A stretch of DNA of 64,000 bases from Pseudomonadota bacterium (GTDB lineage: Bacteria > Babelota > Babeliae > Babelales > CAIQNR01). Shown piece by piece: positions 9,364-19,642 of the stretch (position 1 is the stretch's first letter; the number at the start of each line of letters is the position of its first letter). Location: NCBI GenBank assembly GCA_027487215.1, contig JAIYDZ010000005.1, positions 62,001 through 126,000 on the forward strand, written 5' to 3'. A program made the position numbers and the translations under genes. The notes beneath the pieces are model-generated. The model was not told the DNA's origin. It did not search any database and worked only from the letters and a program-made list of their open reading frames with translations.

Positions 9364-10140
9364 CTACGCTTTATTTTTGTCGTGAACCAATTCAGTTTGA
9401 ATAGGTCCTTCGGTCAGTCCGCGAATGAACTGATAGACATAAGGATTTTTTGATTCCCAAATAGTTTTTGCATCCCCAAAATATTTGATTTTACGTTCAT
9501 CAAGTAATGCAACATGATCGGCAAATTTAAATATTTCAGGATCGTGAGAAATAACAACGGTAGTGAGATTTAATTTTTTTTGCATCGAGCTCATGAGTTC
9601 ATGAATAATGCGTGTAGTGATAGGATCAAGACCCGTTGTTGGTTCATCATACAAAATGATTGAAGGGTTTGTTACCAATGTACGAGCAAGACCGACGCGC
9701 TTTTTCATACCACCTGAAAGTTCTGATGGGTATTTGTACATAGTGGCATCGGGTGGCAGATCAACGAGTGCAAGCTTTTCTCTTACGACTGATTCAATTT
9801 CTGCGTGAGATTTTCCCTGTTCTAATAGCGGCAATCCTACGTTCTCAAAAACATTAAGCGAATCAAGTAACGCTGCAAACTGAAAAACATATCCTACCTT
9901 TGAGAAAACCTTTGAAAGTTCATGCTCTTTAAGAGTCGTCACTTCAATTCCGTCAATGACGATAGAGCCTGATGTGGGAGGAATTAAACCAATAATCTGT
10001 TTTAAAAGGACAGATTTTCCTTCACCAGAACGCCCAATAATGCAGGTAAATTTACCTTCAGGTATCTCAAGGTTAACCCCATTGGTAATCCAAGGGCTAT
10101 CGGGAGAGAACTGCTTTTTAAGGTCTTTAAGTATGATCAC
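9364..10140 (-). CDS. mlaF: ABC transporter ATP-binding protein, Mla (MlaF/Mkl) family
   Basis: GRSGEGKSVLLKQIIGL Walker A, LSGGMKKRVGLARTL signature, adjacent MlaE permease. Confidence 0.85.
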   Translation of the reverse strand: MIILKDLKKQFSPDSPWITNGVNLEIPEGKFTCIIGRSGEGKSVLLKQIIGLIPPTSGSIVIDGIEVTTLKEHELSKVFSKVGYVFQFAALLDSLNVFENVGLPLLEQGKSHAEIESVVREKLALVDLPPDATMYKYPSELSGGMKKRVGLARTLVTNPSIILYDEPTTGLDPITTRIIHELMSSMQKKLNLTTVVISHDPEIFKFADHVALLDERKIKYFGDAKTIWESKNPYVYQFIRGLTEGPIQTELVHDKNKA

Positions 10141-10151
10141 GCGCGTCCTTC

Positions 10152-10928
10152 CTAATCAAACAGGAGTGCAGCAAGGAAATAATTTGAAATCAAAATTAAA
10201 ATAGAGCTCAGCACAACACTTTCTGTTGTTGCAATACCTACGCCTTTTGCGCCACCGGTTGTGTAATATCCCTTATAACACCCTACCCATGAAAGAATAA
10301 GTCCAAAAACACTGGATTTAATAAGACCACCAACAATGTCTTTGAGTTCTACAAAGGTTTGAATCTGAGTAATGAACTGTTCACCGTTAAGTCCGAGTGC
10401 ATACACACTGATGATATATCCACCCAGAATCCCGAAAATCATTGAAAAGAGTGCAAGGAGTGGCAAAATAAGAGTGCTTGCCAAAATACGAGGAACCATT
10501 AAGTATTGATTTATGTTGATAGTAAGTGTTTTTAAAGCGTCAATTTGTTCAGTAATTTGCATTGTGCCAAGTTCGGCTGCAATTGATGATCCAGCGCGTC
10601 CTGTCACCATAAGTCCGGTAAGTACTGGCCCGAGTTCTCGAGTTAAACTCAATGCGACGACCGGTCCGATAAAATCTTCGGCACCAAACCGTTTAAAACC
10701 AATGTAACTTTGTAGTGCAAGCACGGCACCAGAAAATGCGCCGGTAAGTAAAATAATACTTAAAGACCCTACTCCAATGTGTTCCATCTGATCAAACAAT
10801 TTTTTGACCCGTAATGGTTTGGTAAAAAGAGTAATAAGTACTTTGATGAGAAAAAGGGTAAATTGGCCGAGCGTGTTGCACAGGAAAATAACGTGTGTTC
10901 CTAACCTATTTGCAATACCGATAACCAT
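10152..10928 (-). CDS. mlaE: ABC transporter permease, MlaE family
   Basis: SLTRELGPVLTGLMVTGRAGSSIAAELGTMQITEQIDAL signature of MlaE. Confidence 0.92.
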   Translation of the reverse strand: MVIGIANRLGTHVIFLCNTLGQFTLFLIKVLITLFTKPLRVKKLFDQMEHIGVGSLSIILLTGAFSGAVLALQSYIGFKRFGAEDFIGPVVALSLTRELGPVLTGLMVTGRAGSSIAAELGTMQITEQIDALKTLTININQYLMVPRILASTLILPLLALFSMIFGILGGYIISVYALGLNGEQFITQIQTFVELKDIVGGLIKSSVFGLILSWVGCYKGYYTTGGAKGVGIATTESVVLSSILILISNYFLAALLFD

Positions 10929-10948
10929 ACTACCCTTTCAGTATTATC

Positions 10949-11215
10949 TTATTGGCGAGGAACCTGTTGGTAGGTGCGATTTACTGTTTTGTTTTTGTAA
11001 ATTGCAAGACCAAGCGATCCGCTTAAAAACAGCGCAACTAAAACCCAGGTGGTTTTTTGGAAAATGTCTTGTCCGCCACTTCCCCCGAAAATCATCTGTG
11101 TTCCGCCGCCCATTGAGCCAAGGCCCATGCTTCCCTTGCCTTTTTGCAAGAAGATTAAAAACACTAATAAGAAGCACATTAAAGTAAAAAGCGTTGTCAA
11201 AATAGTAAGTAACAT
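10949..11215 (-). CDS. secG: Preprotein translocase subunit SecG
   Basis: 88 aa, two TMs, LIFLQKGKGSMGLGSMGGGTQMIFGGSGGQDIFQKTTW. Confidence 0.88.
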   Translation of the reverse strand: MLLTILTTLFTLMCFLLVFLIFLQKGKGSMGLGSMGGGTQMIFGGSGGQDIFQKTTWVLVALFLSGSLGLAIYKNKTVNRTYQQVPRQ

Positions 11216-11425
11216 AAACTATACTCCGTCGGATAAATGTAGGAATCAGTCTGCTTTAAAAACCTAATTTTTGCAAGAGTGAGCCAAAAAGGAGAGAGCG
11301 GTTTAGTTTTTAAGCCACTCATTTTACGCTTATTTATAGAATATGAATAGAAAGAGATACAAAAAATGGCTGGACACAATGCCAGCCATAAAAACTTATT
11401 TTTTAAGTGAATTGAGATCAGGCAA

Positions 11426-12178
11426 CTACTGATTTGTAGAGGGCTTGGTCAGATCGTTTACTTCCCATAGTTTTTGGTAAAAAGATAACAGGCTGGGAGC
11501 TTCTGCTGCTGTTGTGTTGGTAGGTTTATTGGTTCGTAAGTCTTCGACAACTTTAATAAATTCAGGCGAAGAAAAAACTTTTTCTATTTCATCTTGACTG
11601 ATCATTGAAAATGAAACGGTCGTTTCTGCCGGCTTTCCATTAATCATAACAGTTGTGAGGCCATCATTTTCTTTAGCTACAATTTTATTGTTTTCTTGAA
11701 CTGCCAATTTTGCTGAAGTAACTTTTAACGCTCTATAAGTGCCGGTTGGAACTTCTTCTCTTAAGAAGCATAAAAAAACACGTGATGATTTCTGTAAATT
11801 TGACTCTCCCGTAGGTGTTATTTTTAAACTAAACACCTTGTTTTTTGATTTGTCTAAGAAATCCATACTATAATCAGCCTGACTATCATCAGCCTGTTCT
11901 GTAATCATTGTCAAGGAAGCTTCAAATATACCACCTATAGAAAGAGCAGACAGCGGCTGAATATCATAATTCATTAAAAATTTTTTTTGCTCTTCGGTTA
12001 ACTTCATAAGTTTTTGATTAGTGGTGTTTTTTCTCAGAAAGAAAGGTTCTGCTTTTTCAAAGTCAATACAGGTCATCATGCTATTGCCTTGTAAAAACAG
12101 CGGAGCTTTCATTGTATATATGTTGTTTGTAAATGCTAAATTAAAAACTGGATATAAAATAAATAATAATTTTTTCAT
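11426..12178 (-). CDS. Secreted protein of unknown function
   Basis: 250 aa with N-terminal signal-like segment; ATGA overlap with upstream gene. Confidence 0.7.
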   Translation of the reverse strand: MKKLLFILYPVFNLAFTNNIYTMKAPLFLQGNSMMTCIDFEKAEPFFLRKNTTNQKLMKLTEEQKKFLMNYDIQPLSALSIGGIFEASLTMITEQADDSQADYSMDFLDKSKNKVFSLKITPTGESNLQKSSRVFLCFLREEVPTGTYRALKVTSAKLAVQENNKIVAKENDGLTTVMINGKPAETTVSFSMISQDEIEKVFSSPEFIKVVEDLRTNKPTNTTAAEAPSLLSFYQKLWEVNDLTKPSTNQ

Positions 12179-12774
12179 GACAATTCATCCTTTTTTATCA
12201 AACCAATAATCTTTTTTAGAATTTCTTCTCGAGCAATACTTTCATAGTTTTCAAGTTTTTGTGAATCAAGTTTTTTTGTAGAAAAAGGAGTAGGAAGTTC
12301 TTTGAAGTATTTAATGTTAGTAGTGTGTTGATTGGTATCAAGAAGATCTTTTAGTTCTTTATTAGTCAGTGCCAACATCGTAGTTACTTCATTTTGTGAA
12401 TTAAGTACCGAGCCAAGGTAAAGCTTCTTTGAATCATCCATTTTGAATGACCATTTTCGTTCAGGTTTTGCAACACAAAAACAGACGACTGTTTTATCTG
12501 TTTGACTATAGGTACAACTTGTTCCATACGGTGAAACGAGCCACTCGGGTGTAAAGATATAATCATTTTTTGTAAAGGCAGGAGTAGATAATTTTTCTTC
12601 TACCACATTACCATCTTGATCAGCGGAAAAACTTGCAACAAGGCGATCAGGTTGTTTCCACGGTAACAATGAGAAATGTAAAGTAGTAGTATCTTTGGGC
12701 ACTAACGTAGGTATATTTTCTCCTGTAGCATTGAGACTCGGTAAAAAACTAAGAAATACTAATAATTTTTTCAC
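12175..12774 (-). CDS. Secreted protein of unknown function with SPYGxxC...CxC segment
   Basis: 199 aa; N-terminal signal; LVSPYGTSCTYSQTDKTVVCFCVAKPERKW resembles AMSPYGCKSCFVKSDGVTIRCEGCTHAQPAM of 12882..13319. Confidence 0.7.
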   Translation of the reverse strand: MKKLLVFLSFLPSLNATGENIPTLVPKDTTTLHFSLLPWKQPDRLVASFSADQDGNVVEEKLSTPAFTKNDYIFTPEWLVSPYGTSCTYSQTDKTVVCFCVAKPERKWSFKMDDSKKLYLGSVLNSQNEVTTMLALTNKELKDLLDTNQHTTNIKYFKELPTPFSTKKLDSQKLENYESIAREEILKKIIGLIKKDELS

Positions 12775-12796
12775 AACCTCTCCTTTTTTAATCCAT

Positions 12797-12865
12797 AAAA
12801 ATACCCGCCTTTGTATGTCTTTTTATTTACATGAAATTTTTGAGACATCTAAAAGCGGGTATTTT
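12797..12865 (-). terminator. Long hairpin (about 23-bp imperfect stem), likely terminator
   Basis: aaaaatacccgcctttgtatgtct ... agacatctaaaagcgggtatttt. Confidence 0.7.
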
Positions 12866-12881
12866 CTATATTAAACAACAA

Positions 12882-13319
12882 TTATTTTGTGACTGCAAAC
12901 TTAGCGGTTGCATAATATTTGTCTCTGTTTTCTTGCGGATTGTTTCCAGAAAATTCTAAAAAGAGTCTGAAGTAACCTGTTTTTTTGCCATCATGTCTTG
13001 TAATTCCACCAGCTACAGTACCTGTTCCTAGGCCTGCTGTGTGATAATCTCCACCTTCTTTGCTTCTTATAATACAGAAAATATTATCATCGGCATTCTT
13101 TTTAACTTCCATAGCAGGTTGTGCATGAGTACAACCTTCACAACGTATCGTAACACCATCACTTTTAACGAAACATGATTTACAACCATAAGGACTCATA
13201 GCTGTTTTTTCCATGTGATCGATTCGCATACAAAGGTGTCTATTAGGTTCAGTTAAATCATCTGCTCTAATATAAGAAACTGCCATTACGCTTAACATAA
13301 CTAATAATAACTTTTTCAT
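12882..13319 (-). CDS. Secreted CxxC protein of unknown function (family F)
   Basis: RBS AAAAAGGAGGTT; MKKLLLVMLSVMAVSYIRA signal; GCKSC...CEGC. Confidence 0.75.
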   Translation of the reverse strand: MKKLLLVMLSVMAVSYIRADDLTEPNRHLCMRIDHMEKTAMSPYGCKSCFVKSDGVTIRCEGCTHAQPAMEVKKNADDNIFCIIRSKEGGDYHTAGLGTGTVAGGITRHDGKKTGYFRLFLEFSGNNPQENRDKYYATAKFAVTK

Positions 13320-13460
13320 AGTAACCTCCTTTTTAGGTTTATAGTAAGTTCTATTTTTATAGTACAAAAACGCATCACAAAAAGTAAAGAATTTGCTGAT
13401 CTAGTTGATGTTATCAGATTTTTCAATGAGCTTAATTTTCGCTTAAAAAATAATCAATTT

Positions 13461-14114
13461 TTAATTAATAATAATGAGCTTTCCATCAATTTTTTTAATC
13501 GTGTAATAATTTTTTGGATCCATTGCGCTTTGTGTATCGGGTGTGCCTGTAATTGGCCCCTTATAAAGATAAAGATAGTCTGCTTTATTTTCGGCATAAG
13601 CTTTATAGATAGAGTTTAAAGTGCCACCCATAATTCGTAGAAGGTTTTTAGTTTTATCACTTTGCCCAGAGTCGACAAGACCACATATAGCTTCATAGTT
13701 CTGTTTGTCTGTCCCGCTTTTCATTGAATCATCAATAAGATGATGAAAGTTGATACAGGTGTAACCATAGCTAGATACCAAGCCACATTGACCTTCCCAC
13801 ATTAAGGAAACAGCATTTAATTGTAAGAAAGTTGCCCCACCTCTTCCCGTGTGAGAAAATTCTGAGACCGTTGGAATAATAGTAATTTCTTTTCGATCGC
13901 CGATTGCTTTTGCCAAACGAACTATAAGTTGCTTTGTTACCATGCAATGGGCAATTGCTTTTTTAGGTATATTTGATTGGAAATTTTTCACCGCTGCAGA
14001 TTTTCCAGCAGGATCAGTTACTGCTCCTGAAGGATCTAAAGGATTTTTATCAGCCTGAATTGTTTCTGTATTCAATATGCCAGCAAACAACAGAATAAAG
14101 CGTACTATTTTCAT
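13461..14114 (-). CDS. Secreted protein of unknown function, paralog of 14287..14901
   Basis: Signal peptide; shared KNPLDPSGAVTDP, AHCMVTKQ, AICGLV, YLYLYKG...NYYTIKK. Confidence 0.72.
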   Translation of the reverse strand: MKIVRFILLFAGILNTETIQADKNPLDPSGAVTDPAGKSAAVKNFQSNIPKKAIAHCMVTKQLIVRLAKAIGDRKEITIIPTVSEFSHTGRGGATFLQLNAVSLMWEGQCGLVSSYGYTCINFHHLIDDSMKSGTDKQNYEAICGLVDSGQSDKTKNLLRIMGGTLNSIYKAYAENKADYLYLYKGPITGTPDTQSAMDPKNYYTIKKIDGKLIIIN

Positions 14115-14167
14115 GACTAACCTTCCATTTTTAAAAGATTTAAAAGATTAATGAGTCAGGAGACACT

Positions 14168-14190
14168 AAAAAACAGGCCCCGCAGGGCCC
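14168..14190 (-). terminator. Rho-independent terminator
   Basis: minus strand GGGCCC-TGCG-GGGCCT followed by GTTTTTTAG. Confidence 0.6.
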
Positions 14191-14286
14191 ATTTAATTGA
14201 ATTCTTTTAGTGAACGTTACCTTATGCTTGCGTATAAAATTTTCATTGTAATCTCTGATTTTTTTTAATGATTAGTAATTAAGTGA

Positions 14287-14901
14287 TTAGTAATTATTAG
14301 TAATTACCGGCTTTTGGCCAACCTTCTTAATCATGTAATAATTTCTTTGATTCATGGTGTCGTCTCGGCCTTTATAAAGATATAAATACCCTGCCGGTTG
14401 TGCATATTTATTAAAAATTTCTTCTAACTGTCCACGGACCACTAATGTGATTGTTTTTTTTCCTTCTGTGTGGTTAACCAGCCCGCATATTACTTCATCT
14501 TGTGGCTTTGCAAAACCTTCAATTGAAGGGTCTTTAAACAGGTTTGGATTAGTTCCACCATATCCGTTACCACTAATAGCATTATTTGTGTCATCCCACA
14601 TAAATGGTGCATTAGCTGCATCAAATACTGGATCGCATTGTCCGCGTAAGTATGAAAATGAATCTTTAAAAGGCACTTCTTGAAAGACGCCATCTGTACG
14701 AACAACATCCATCTGTTTTATAGCAACACAATGAGGAACTGTAACGTTTAAAGGTGCTTGTGGTGCTGTTTTTCTAGTCACGGTTGCTTTTCGTACGGGG
14801 TCAGTAACTGCATTTGATTGGTCCAATTGATTTTTTGCTGAGTGCAGTGATGGTGCGCTAAAAGCGCCTACAAAAAGCAGAATAAAACGTAATGATTTCA
14901 T
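14287..14901 (-). CDS. Secreted protein of unknown function, paralog of 13461..14114
   Basis: MKSLRFILLFVGAFSAPSLHSAKNQLDQSNAVTDP; start chosen at second Met of ORF. Confidence 0.72.
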   Translation of the reverse strand: MKSLRFILLFVGAFSAPSLHSAKNQLDQSNAVTDPVRKATVTRKTAPQAPLNVTVPHCVAIKQMDVVRTDGVFQEVPFKDSFSYLRGQCDPVFDAANAPFMWDDTNNAISGNGYGGTNPNLFKDPSIEGFAKPQDEVICGLVNHTEGKKTITLVVRGQLEEIFNKYAQPAGYLYLYKGRDDTMNQRNYYMIKKVGQKPVITNNY

Positions 14902-14969
14902 ACTAACCTTCCTTTTTTTAAAACTTACATTATCTAACAATTCTATAAATTAATTTAGATTAGTGCGAT

Positions 14970-14992
14970 AAAAATAGGCCGGTTAAGGCCCA
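14970..14992 (-). terminator. Rho-independent terminator
   Basis: minus strand GGGCC-TTAAC-CGGCCT followed by ATTTTTAT. Confidence 0.5.
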
Positions 14993-15032
14993 TTTTTACT
15001 TTTTAATTTATTGCAACTTAAAGAAATTATAA

Positions 15033-15497
15033 TTATTTAACTTCTATAAGCTTGTAATTATTTTCCCAGCCGCTTTCTGAGCTTCCTGGATTACCTGTAC
15101 CTTGCCATACATAAAATTTTTTAAAAGGTGTCCCGTTGATAACCACTGCTTTACCTTCACCTGGAGCGGTAACCACATTCGATGTATATTTTATATTATT
15201 AGTTGTAAGTCTTCTTGTACACACGAGAGTATCTGTGGAGTTTGGATTTGTTATAGTTGCCTCCCAGAATGTTTTTCTAGGTATGCTATCACACCCTGAG
15301 CAAACTATTTTAGTAGTAGTTTTTTTGTCTGTTTCTCCGTAAGTGACTTCTTCTTTATATTCACATTTTGTACATCCAACGGGAGCTACAGCTTTTTTCT
15401 TAATGGCACTAATTTTTACACAGAAGGGATTTGCATTAATGGTACTCCCGATTGTTAACGCAAGTAGGAATCCGACAGTAAGTAGTTTCATTTTCAT
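15033..15497 (-). CDS. Secreted CxxC protein of unknown function (family F)
   Basis: MKMKLLTVGFLLALTIGSTINANPFCVKIS signal; PVGCTKC...CSGC...DTLVCTRR. Confidence 0.75.
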   Translation of the reverse strand: MKMKLLTVGFLLALTIGSTINANPFCVKISAIKKKAVAPVGCTKCEYKEEVTYGETDKKTTTKIVCSGCDSIPRKTFWEATITNPNSTDTLVCTRRLTTNNIKYTSNVVTAPGEGKAVVINGTPFKKFYVWQGTGNPGSSESGWENNYKLIEVK

Positions 15498-15499
15498 AA

Positions 15500-15559
15500 T
15501 AACCTCCTTTTTAAATGTATCTTACTATTACAATAACGCTTATTGATAATGCTTTACAA
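15500..15559 (-). promoter_or_regulatory. Duplicated 60-bp upstream region (RBS plus probable promoter)
   Basis: taacctcctttttaaatgtatcttactattacaataacgcttattgataatgctttacaa, one mismatch to 16193..16252. Confidence 0.6.
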
Positions 15560-15643
15560 TGGTTTTATAAAGCTGAGCTTAATTGGTGTTTTAAATAAGC
15601 TGACAAGTTTTAAAAAAATAAGTTTGGTTTAAAAAACGACTAT

Positions 15644-15684
15644 TAAAAAAATAAGGGAAGTATAAAAATACTTCTCTTAATTAC
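15644..15684 (-). terminator. Rho-independent terminator
   Basis: minus strand AAGAGAAGTA-TTTTTA-TACTTCCCTT followed by ATTTTTTTAA. Confidence 0.6.
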
Positions 15685-15717
15685 AGATTCAGTTTTTATT
15701 AAGATTTTAATTTAAAA

Positions 15718-16190
15718 TCACGGAAGGGTTATTTTTGTATAATTTTTTTCCAACCCTTTGGACCTAGCCGTAGGATCACCATTTCCGTTCCAGAGATAAA
15801 ATGTTTTAAAGGACTCGTTATCTATAACTACTGGTGTTTTTTCATCTATTGCGCCTACCAGAGCTGTGTTAATGAATACTAACCCGTGGTAGGAAATCCT
15901 TGTTAATTTTCTTCTTGCGCAAAGAAGAGTGTCTTGTGGATTAAAGGTCACCTTTATTGTCTCCTGCTGGGACTTTACAGGAAAATCACACCTGGAGCAT
16001 GATCCTAAACGATCGTTGGTTATCGAGGTAGCATAAATGCAATTACTGCACCCTGCCGGGCCGACCTCTTTGCCCAGGGTATTATTAGTTTTAAGATCAC
16101 TAATTTTTATGCAATAAACACCACTGGCTATCATACCTTGAAAGTACATTGCCCTTAATAATAACATAAAACAGACATTTTGATTTTCAT
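15718..16190 (-). pseudogene. Family F secreted CxxC protein, frameshifted in the signal-peptide region
   Basis: Expected ATG at 16190 follows the duplicated RBS but reads MKIKMSVLCYY*; body frame (…GVYCIKISDLK…PAGCSNC…CSRC…DTLLCARR) is open only from 16167; lengths differ from a multiple of 3 by one missing nt. Confidence 0.65.
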
Positions 16191-16192
16191 AG

Positions 16193-16252
16193 TAACCTCC
16201 TTTTTAGATGTATCTTACTATTACAATAACGCTTATTGATAATGCTTTACAA
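16193..16252 (-). promoter_or_regulatory. Second copy of the 60-bp upstream region
   Basis: 59/60 identical by eye to 15500..15559. Confidence 0.6.
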
Positions 16253-16335
16253 AAGTATTATGTGTCTGACTTTAATTATGTATTTATAATGGGGACTGTT
16301 TTAAAAAAGATGGTCGAAAATCTAAAATGAATGAG

Positions 16336-17031
16336 TCATGAAAGCATAAAATTAAAGTGATTAAAATCAAGGCTGGCGTCACCTATAAGAAACCCATTAA
16401 TTCCTTGTACTTTTTTAAGATCAGAAACTGTTTCTTTATTAACACTGCCACCATATAAAAGGGGAGAATTGGGAAGTTCATTTTTAAGCCACGCAATTAT
16501 TTCAGTCAGATTTTGAACTGTTGGAAGCTTTCGCGTTCCTATTGCCCAGAGCGGTTCGTACGCGATAATAATTTCTGAAGAAAGATGTTTAAAAAGAAGA
16601 ATTTGTTGTTCAAGATATTCAGGCGTAGTGTGTTGTTGATGAATATCCCATGGCTCGCCAATGCAGACAATCGGTTTCATGTCGGCCTCAAGAACGCGTT
16701 CTATCTTTTGTGCAATTTCAGCATCTGTTGCACCAGTAGCGCGCTCTTCGCTGTGTCCTACAATAACATAACGACACCCTACCTGTTGCAAATCTGTTGC
16801 CGACACTTGGCCTGTATAAGAACCGTTTGTGTGTGATGAACAGGTTTGTGCACCGACTGAAACACCACTTTTTTTAATAACCTGTGCAACCGGATAGAGT
16901 GCAAGAAATGATGGACAGATTACAATCTCTGCTTGAGCATCACCAAGTTCTTGTGCACGATTACACCACGTAAGCGCTGCCTGCGTGGTCATATTCATTT
17001 TCCAGTTTGCAACATACATCATCTTATTCAA
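16336..17031 (-). CDS. tpiA: Triosephosphate isomerase
   Basis: YVANWKMN, VIVGHSEER, IAYEPLWAIGT, LLYGGSVN. Confidence 0.95.
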   Translation of the reverse strand: MNKMMYVANWKMNMTTQAALTWCNRAQELGDAQAEIVICPSFLALYPVAQVIKKSGVSVGAQTCSSHTNGSYTGQVSATDLQQVGCRYVIVGHSEERATGATDAEIAQKIERVLEADMKPIVCIGEPWDIHQQHTTPEYLEQQILLFKHLSSEIIIAYEPLWAIGTRKLPTVQNLTEIIAWLKNELPNSPLLYGGSVNKETVSDLKKVQGINGFLIGDASLDFNHFNFMLS

Positions 17032-19585
17032 TTGAAATAATTCCTTTTTTAAGGCTTACCGAAATTGACTTGGCATCAGGATGTTTAAGCAAGAAATGAG
17101 AAAGCGGTACCATCACATATTCTTGTACCGTACGCTTTAACGGTCTGGCACCAAATTCCGGAGAGTACCCTTTGTGTGCAAGGTCCTGCGCAACATCATC
17201 CAAAACAGTAAGAGCAATGTGTCGTTCATGCATACGACGTACCAAATCTTGCAAATGTATTTTTGCAATTGCAACAATTTGTTTTTCTTCAAGTTTGTTA
17301 AAGAACACGAGTGCATCAACGCGATTAAGAAACTCTGGCCGGAACGTCTTTTGCAACTCTTTTTGAATCGTTGCCTTGACCCGGTCATCAATCGTTGGTG
17401 CATCAAGAATCAACGATGAGCCGACATTTGAAGTCATGATAATAATAGTATTTTTAAATGAGACAGTGCGACCTTGACCGTCAGTTAAATGCCCCTCATC
17501 AAGAATTTGTAAGAAGATATTAAAGACGTCAGGATGAGCTTTTTCAATCTCATCAAACAAAATAACGCTGTACGGATTTCTTCTGACCTGTTCAGTCAGC
17601 TGTCCACCCTCTTCATAGCCAACGTATCCTGGAGGAGAGCCAATTAAACGAGCAACAGAATGTTTTTCCATGTACTCTGACATGTCAATACGAATCATGT
17701 GGCGCGGGTCGTTAAATAAAAAGTCTGCAAGTGTTTTTGCTACTTCTGTTTTACCAACACCTGTGGGCCCTAAAAATATAAACGAACCAATTGGCCTGTT
17801 AGGATCAGTTAACCCAGTGCGATGCATTTGAATTGCATGTGCAACTTTTGACAAAGCCTCATCTTGGCCAACAACTTTTTGTTGAAGATGGTGTTCCATC
17901 GCAAGTAATTTTTCATGTTCAGTTTGTTGTAATTTTTCTGCAGGAATTTTGGTCCACCGCGAAAGCACTGCAGCAATGTCATGCTCATCAACTTCCTGTT
18001 TGACCAAACTCGTTTTTACCTGTTTGAGAGCCTCTTGCTGTGCTGCTAGCTCTTTTTCAAGCGTAACCAGTTTCCCGTATTTAATTTCAGATGCTTTGGC
18101 AAAATCGCCTGCACGTTCTGCCATCTGATACTGTGTGTTTGCTTGATCAATTGATTCGTTAAGTTTGCTTATTTTTTCAAGTGGAGCGCGTTCTGCTTTC
18201 CATTGATTGAACAATGTTTTGTGTTGTTCTTTTAAGTTAGCAAGTTCTTTTTCAAGCTCATTCAGTCGTTGTTTTGATGCATCATCTTTTTCTTTTGACA
18301 GTGCCACTTTTTCAATTTCAAGTTGATTGATAACGCGTGTTAACTTATCAATTTCTTCTGGTTGAGAATCAATCGACATGCGTACCATTGCAGCTGCTTC
18401 ATCAACAAGATCAATTGCTTTGTCAGGTAAAAATCTGCCCTGAATATTTTTATGAGAAAGCTGAACAGCGTGAACCAGAGCTTGATCTTTAATTTTAATT
18501 CCGTGATGGAGTTCGTACCGTTCTTTAAGCCCACGCAAAATTGAAAGTGCGTCTTCAGGGGTTGGTTCTTCTACGTTGACCGGTTGAAAACGACGTTCAA
18601 GTGCGGCGTCTTTTTCGATATATTTTTTGTATTCTTTGATGGTTGTTGCACCAATACAATGGAGTGTTCCGCGCGCAAGTGCAGGCTTGAGTAAATTTGA
18701 TGCATCCATCCCTCCGCCTGATGATCCGGCGCCGACAAGCATATGGAGTTCATCAATAAAAAGAATGACACTTTCTTGCGCTTCTTCTACTGCTTTTAAA
18801 ATTCCTTTTAACCGTTCTTCAAATTCACCTTGGTATTTTGTACCGGCAATAAGCAGTCCCATATCAAGTGAAAAAATTTCTTTATTTGCCAAACTTTCAG
18901 GAATATCTTTGCTGACAATGCGTTGTGCAATGCCTTCTACAATTGCTGTTTTACCAACGCCCGGTTCACCGATCAGTACGGGATTGTTTTTGGTTCTACG
19001 AGAAAGAATTTGAATGACACGACGAACTTCTTCATGACGACCAATGACAGGATCAAGTTTTCCTTTGCGCGCAAGTGCGGTCAAATTTTGTGTGTATTTT
19101 TCTAACACTTGATACTGTGATTCTGCATTTTTATCAGAAACGTTTTTGCCTTTTCGCATTGTTTGCATCTGCGCTTTAACCGTTTCAGCAGTGAAATTTA
19201 CACCTTTAAATAAGCCGCGAATTGATTCGGGCAATGCTGACGTTTGTGCGCATGTAAGTAAAAAATGTTCAAGCGAAATAAATGAGTCACCCAGTTTTTG
19301 TGCTTCGTTTTTACAACTTTGCAAGAACCGTTCCATTGAGGCATCAAGCGAAAGAGAGCCACTTGGTGACACACGAGGCAAACGCGAAAGCTCTTGAGTT
19401 ACTGCTGCATTGAGCTCTGTAAGAGGAATGTTAGCAATGTTAAAAAATGAAAGACAAAAATCATTCTCAAGCGCGGCTGCAAGTGTATGAAGCGGCTGTA
19501 ATGAAGTCTGTCCATTTTTTTGCGCGATTTGTGCTGCGCTGTTAAGAAGTTCTTGGCTTGCGGTAGTCAATTGGTCTTGTGTCAT
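17024..19585 (-). CDS. clpB: ATP-dependent chaperone ClpB
   Basis: 853 aa, two AAA+ domains ([28 protein letters not shown]), middle coiled coil. Confidence 0.97.
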   Translation of the reverse strand: MTQDQLTTASQELLNSAAQIAQKNGQTSLQPLHTLAAALENDFCLSFFNIANIPLTELNAAVTQELSRLPRVSPSGSLSLDASMERFLQSCKNEAQKLGDSFISLEHFLLTCAQTSALPESIRGLFKGVNFTAETVKAQMQTMRKGKNVSDKNAESQYQVLEKYTQNLTALARKGKLDPVIGRHEEVRRVIQILSRRTKNNPVLIGEPGVGKTAIVEGIAQRIVSKDIPESLANKEIFSLDMGLLIAGTKYQGEFEERLKGILKAVEEAQESVILFIDELHMLVGAGSSGGGMDASNLLKPALARGTLHCIGATTIKEYKKYIEKDAALERRFQPVNVEEPTPEDALSILRGLKERYELHHGIKIKDQALVHAVQLSHKNIQGRFLPDKAIDLVDEAAAMVRMSIDSQPEEIDKLTRVINQLEIEKVALSKEKDDASKQRLNELEKELANLKEQHKTLFNQWKAERAPLEKISKLNESIDQANTQYQMAERAGDFAKASEIKYGKLVTLEKELAAQQEALKQVKTSLVKQEVDEHDIAAVLSRWTKIPAEKLQQTEHEKLLAMEHHLQQKVVGQDEALSKVAHAIQMHRTGLTDPNRPIGSFIFLGPTGVGKTEVAKTLADFLFNDPRHMIRIDMSEYMEKHSVARLIGSPPGYVGYEEGGQLTEQVRRNPYSVILFDEIEKAHPDVFNIFLQILDEGHLTDGQGRTVSFKNTIIIMTSNVGSSLILDAPTIDDRVKATIQKELQKTFRPEFLNRVDALVFFNKLEEKQIVAIAKIHLQDLVRRMHERHIALTVLDDVAQDLAHKGYSPEFGARPLKRTVQEYVMVPLSHFLLKHPDAKSISVSLKKGIISIE

Positions 19586-19642
19586 GAGTCCCTCCTGGGT
19601 TACAAGTTCTTAGAAGTAGTAATCCATAAGTAGACAGAAAAA

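Noticed and set aside
16336-17031. HSEER instead of the usual HSERR in triosephosphate isomerase as evidence of altered function
   Set aside because: Catalytic Lys, His and Glu motifs are intact; single-residue variation is insufficient
18627-19013. 128-aa plus-strand ORF
   Set aside because: Antisense to conserved clpB
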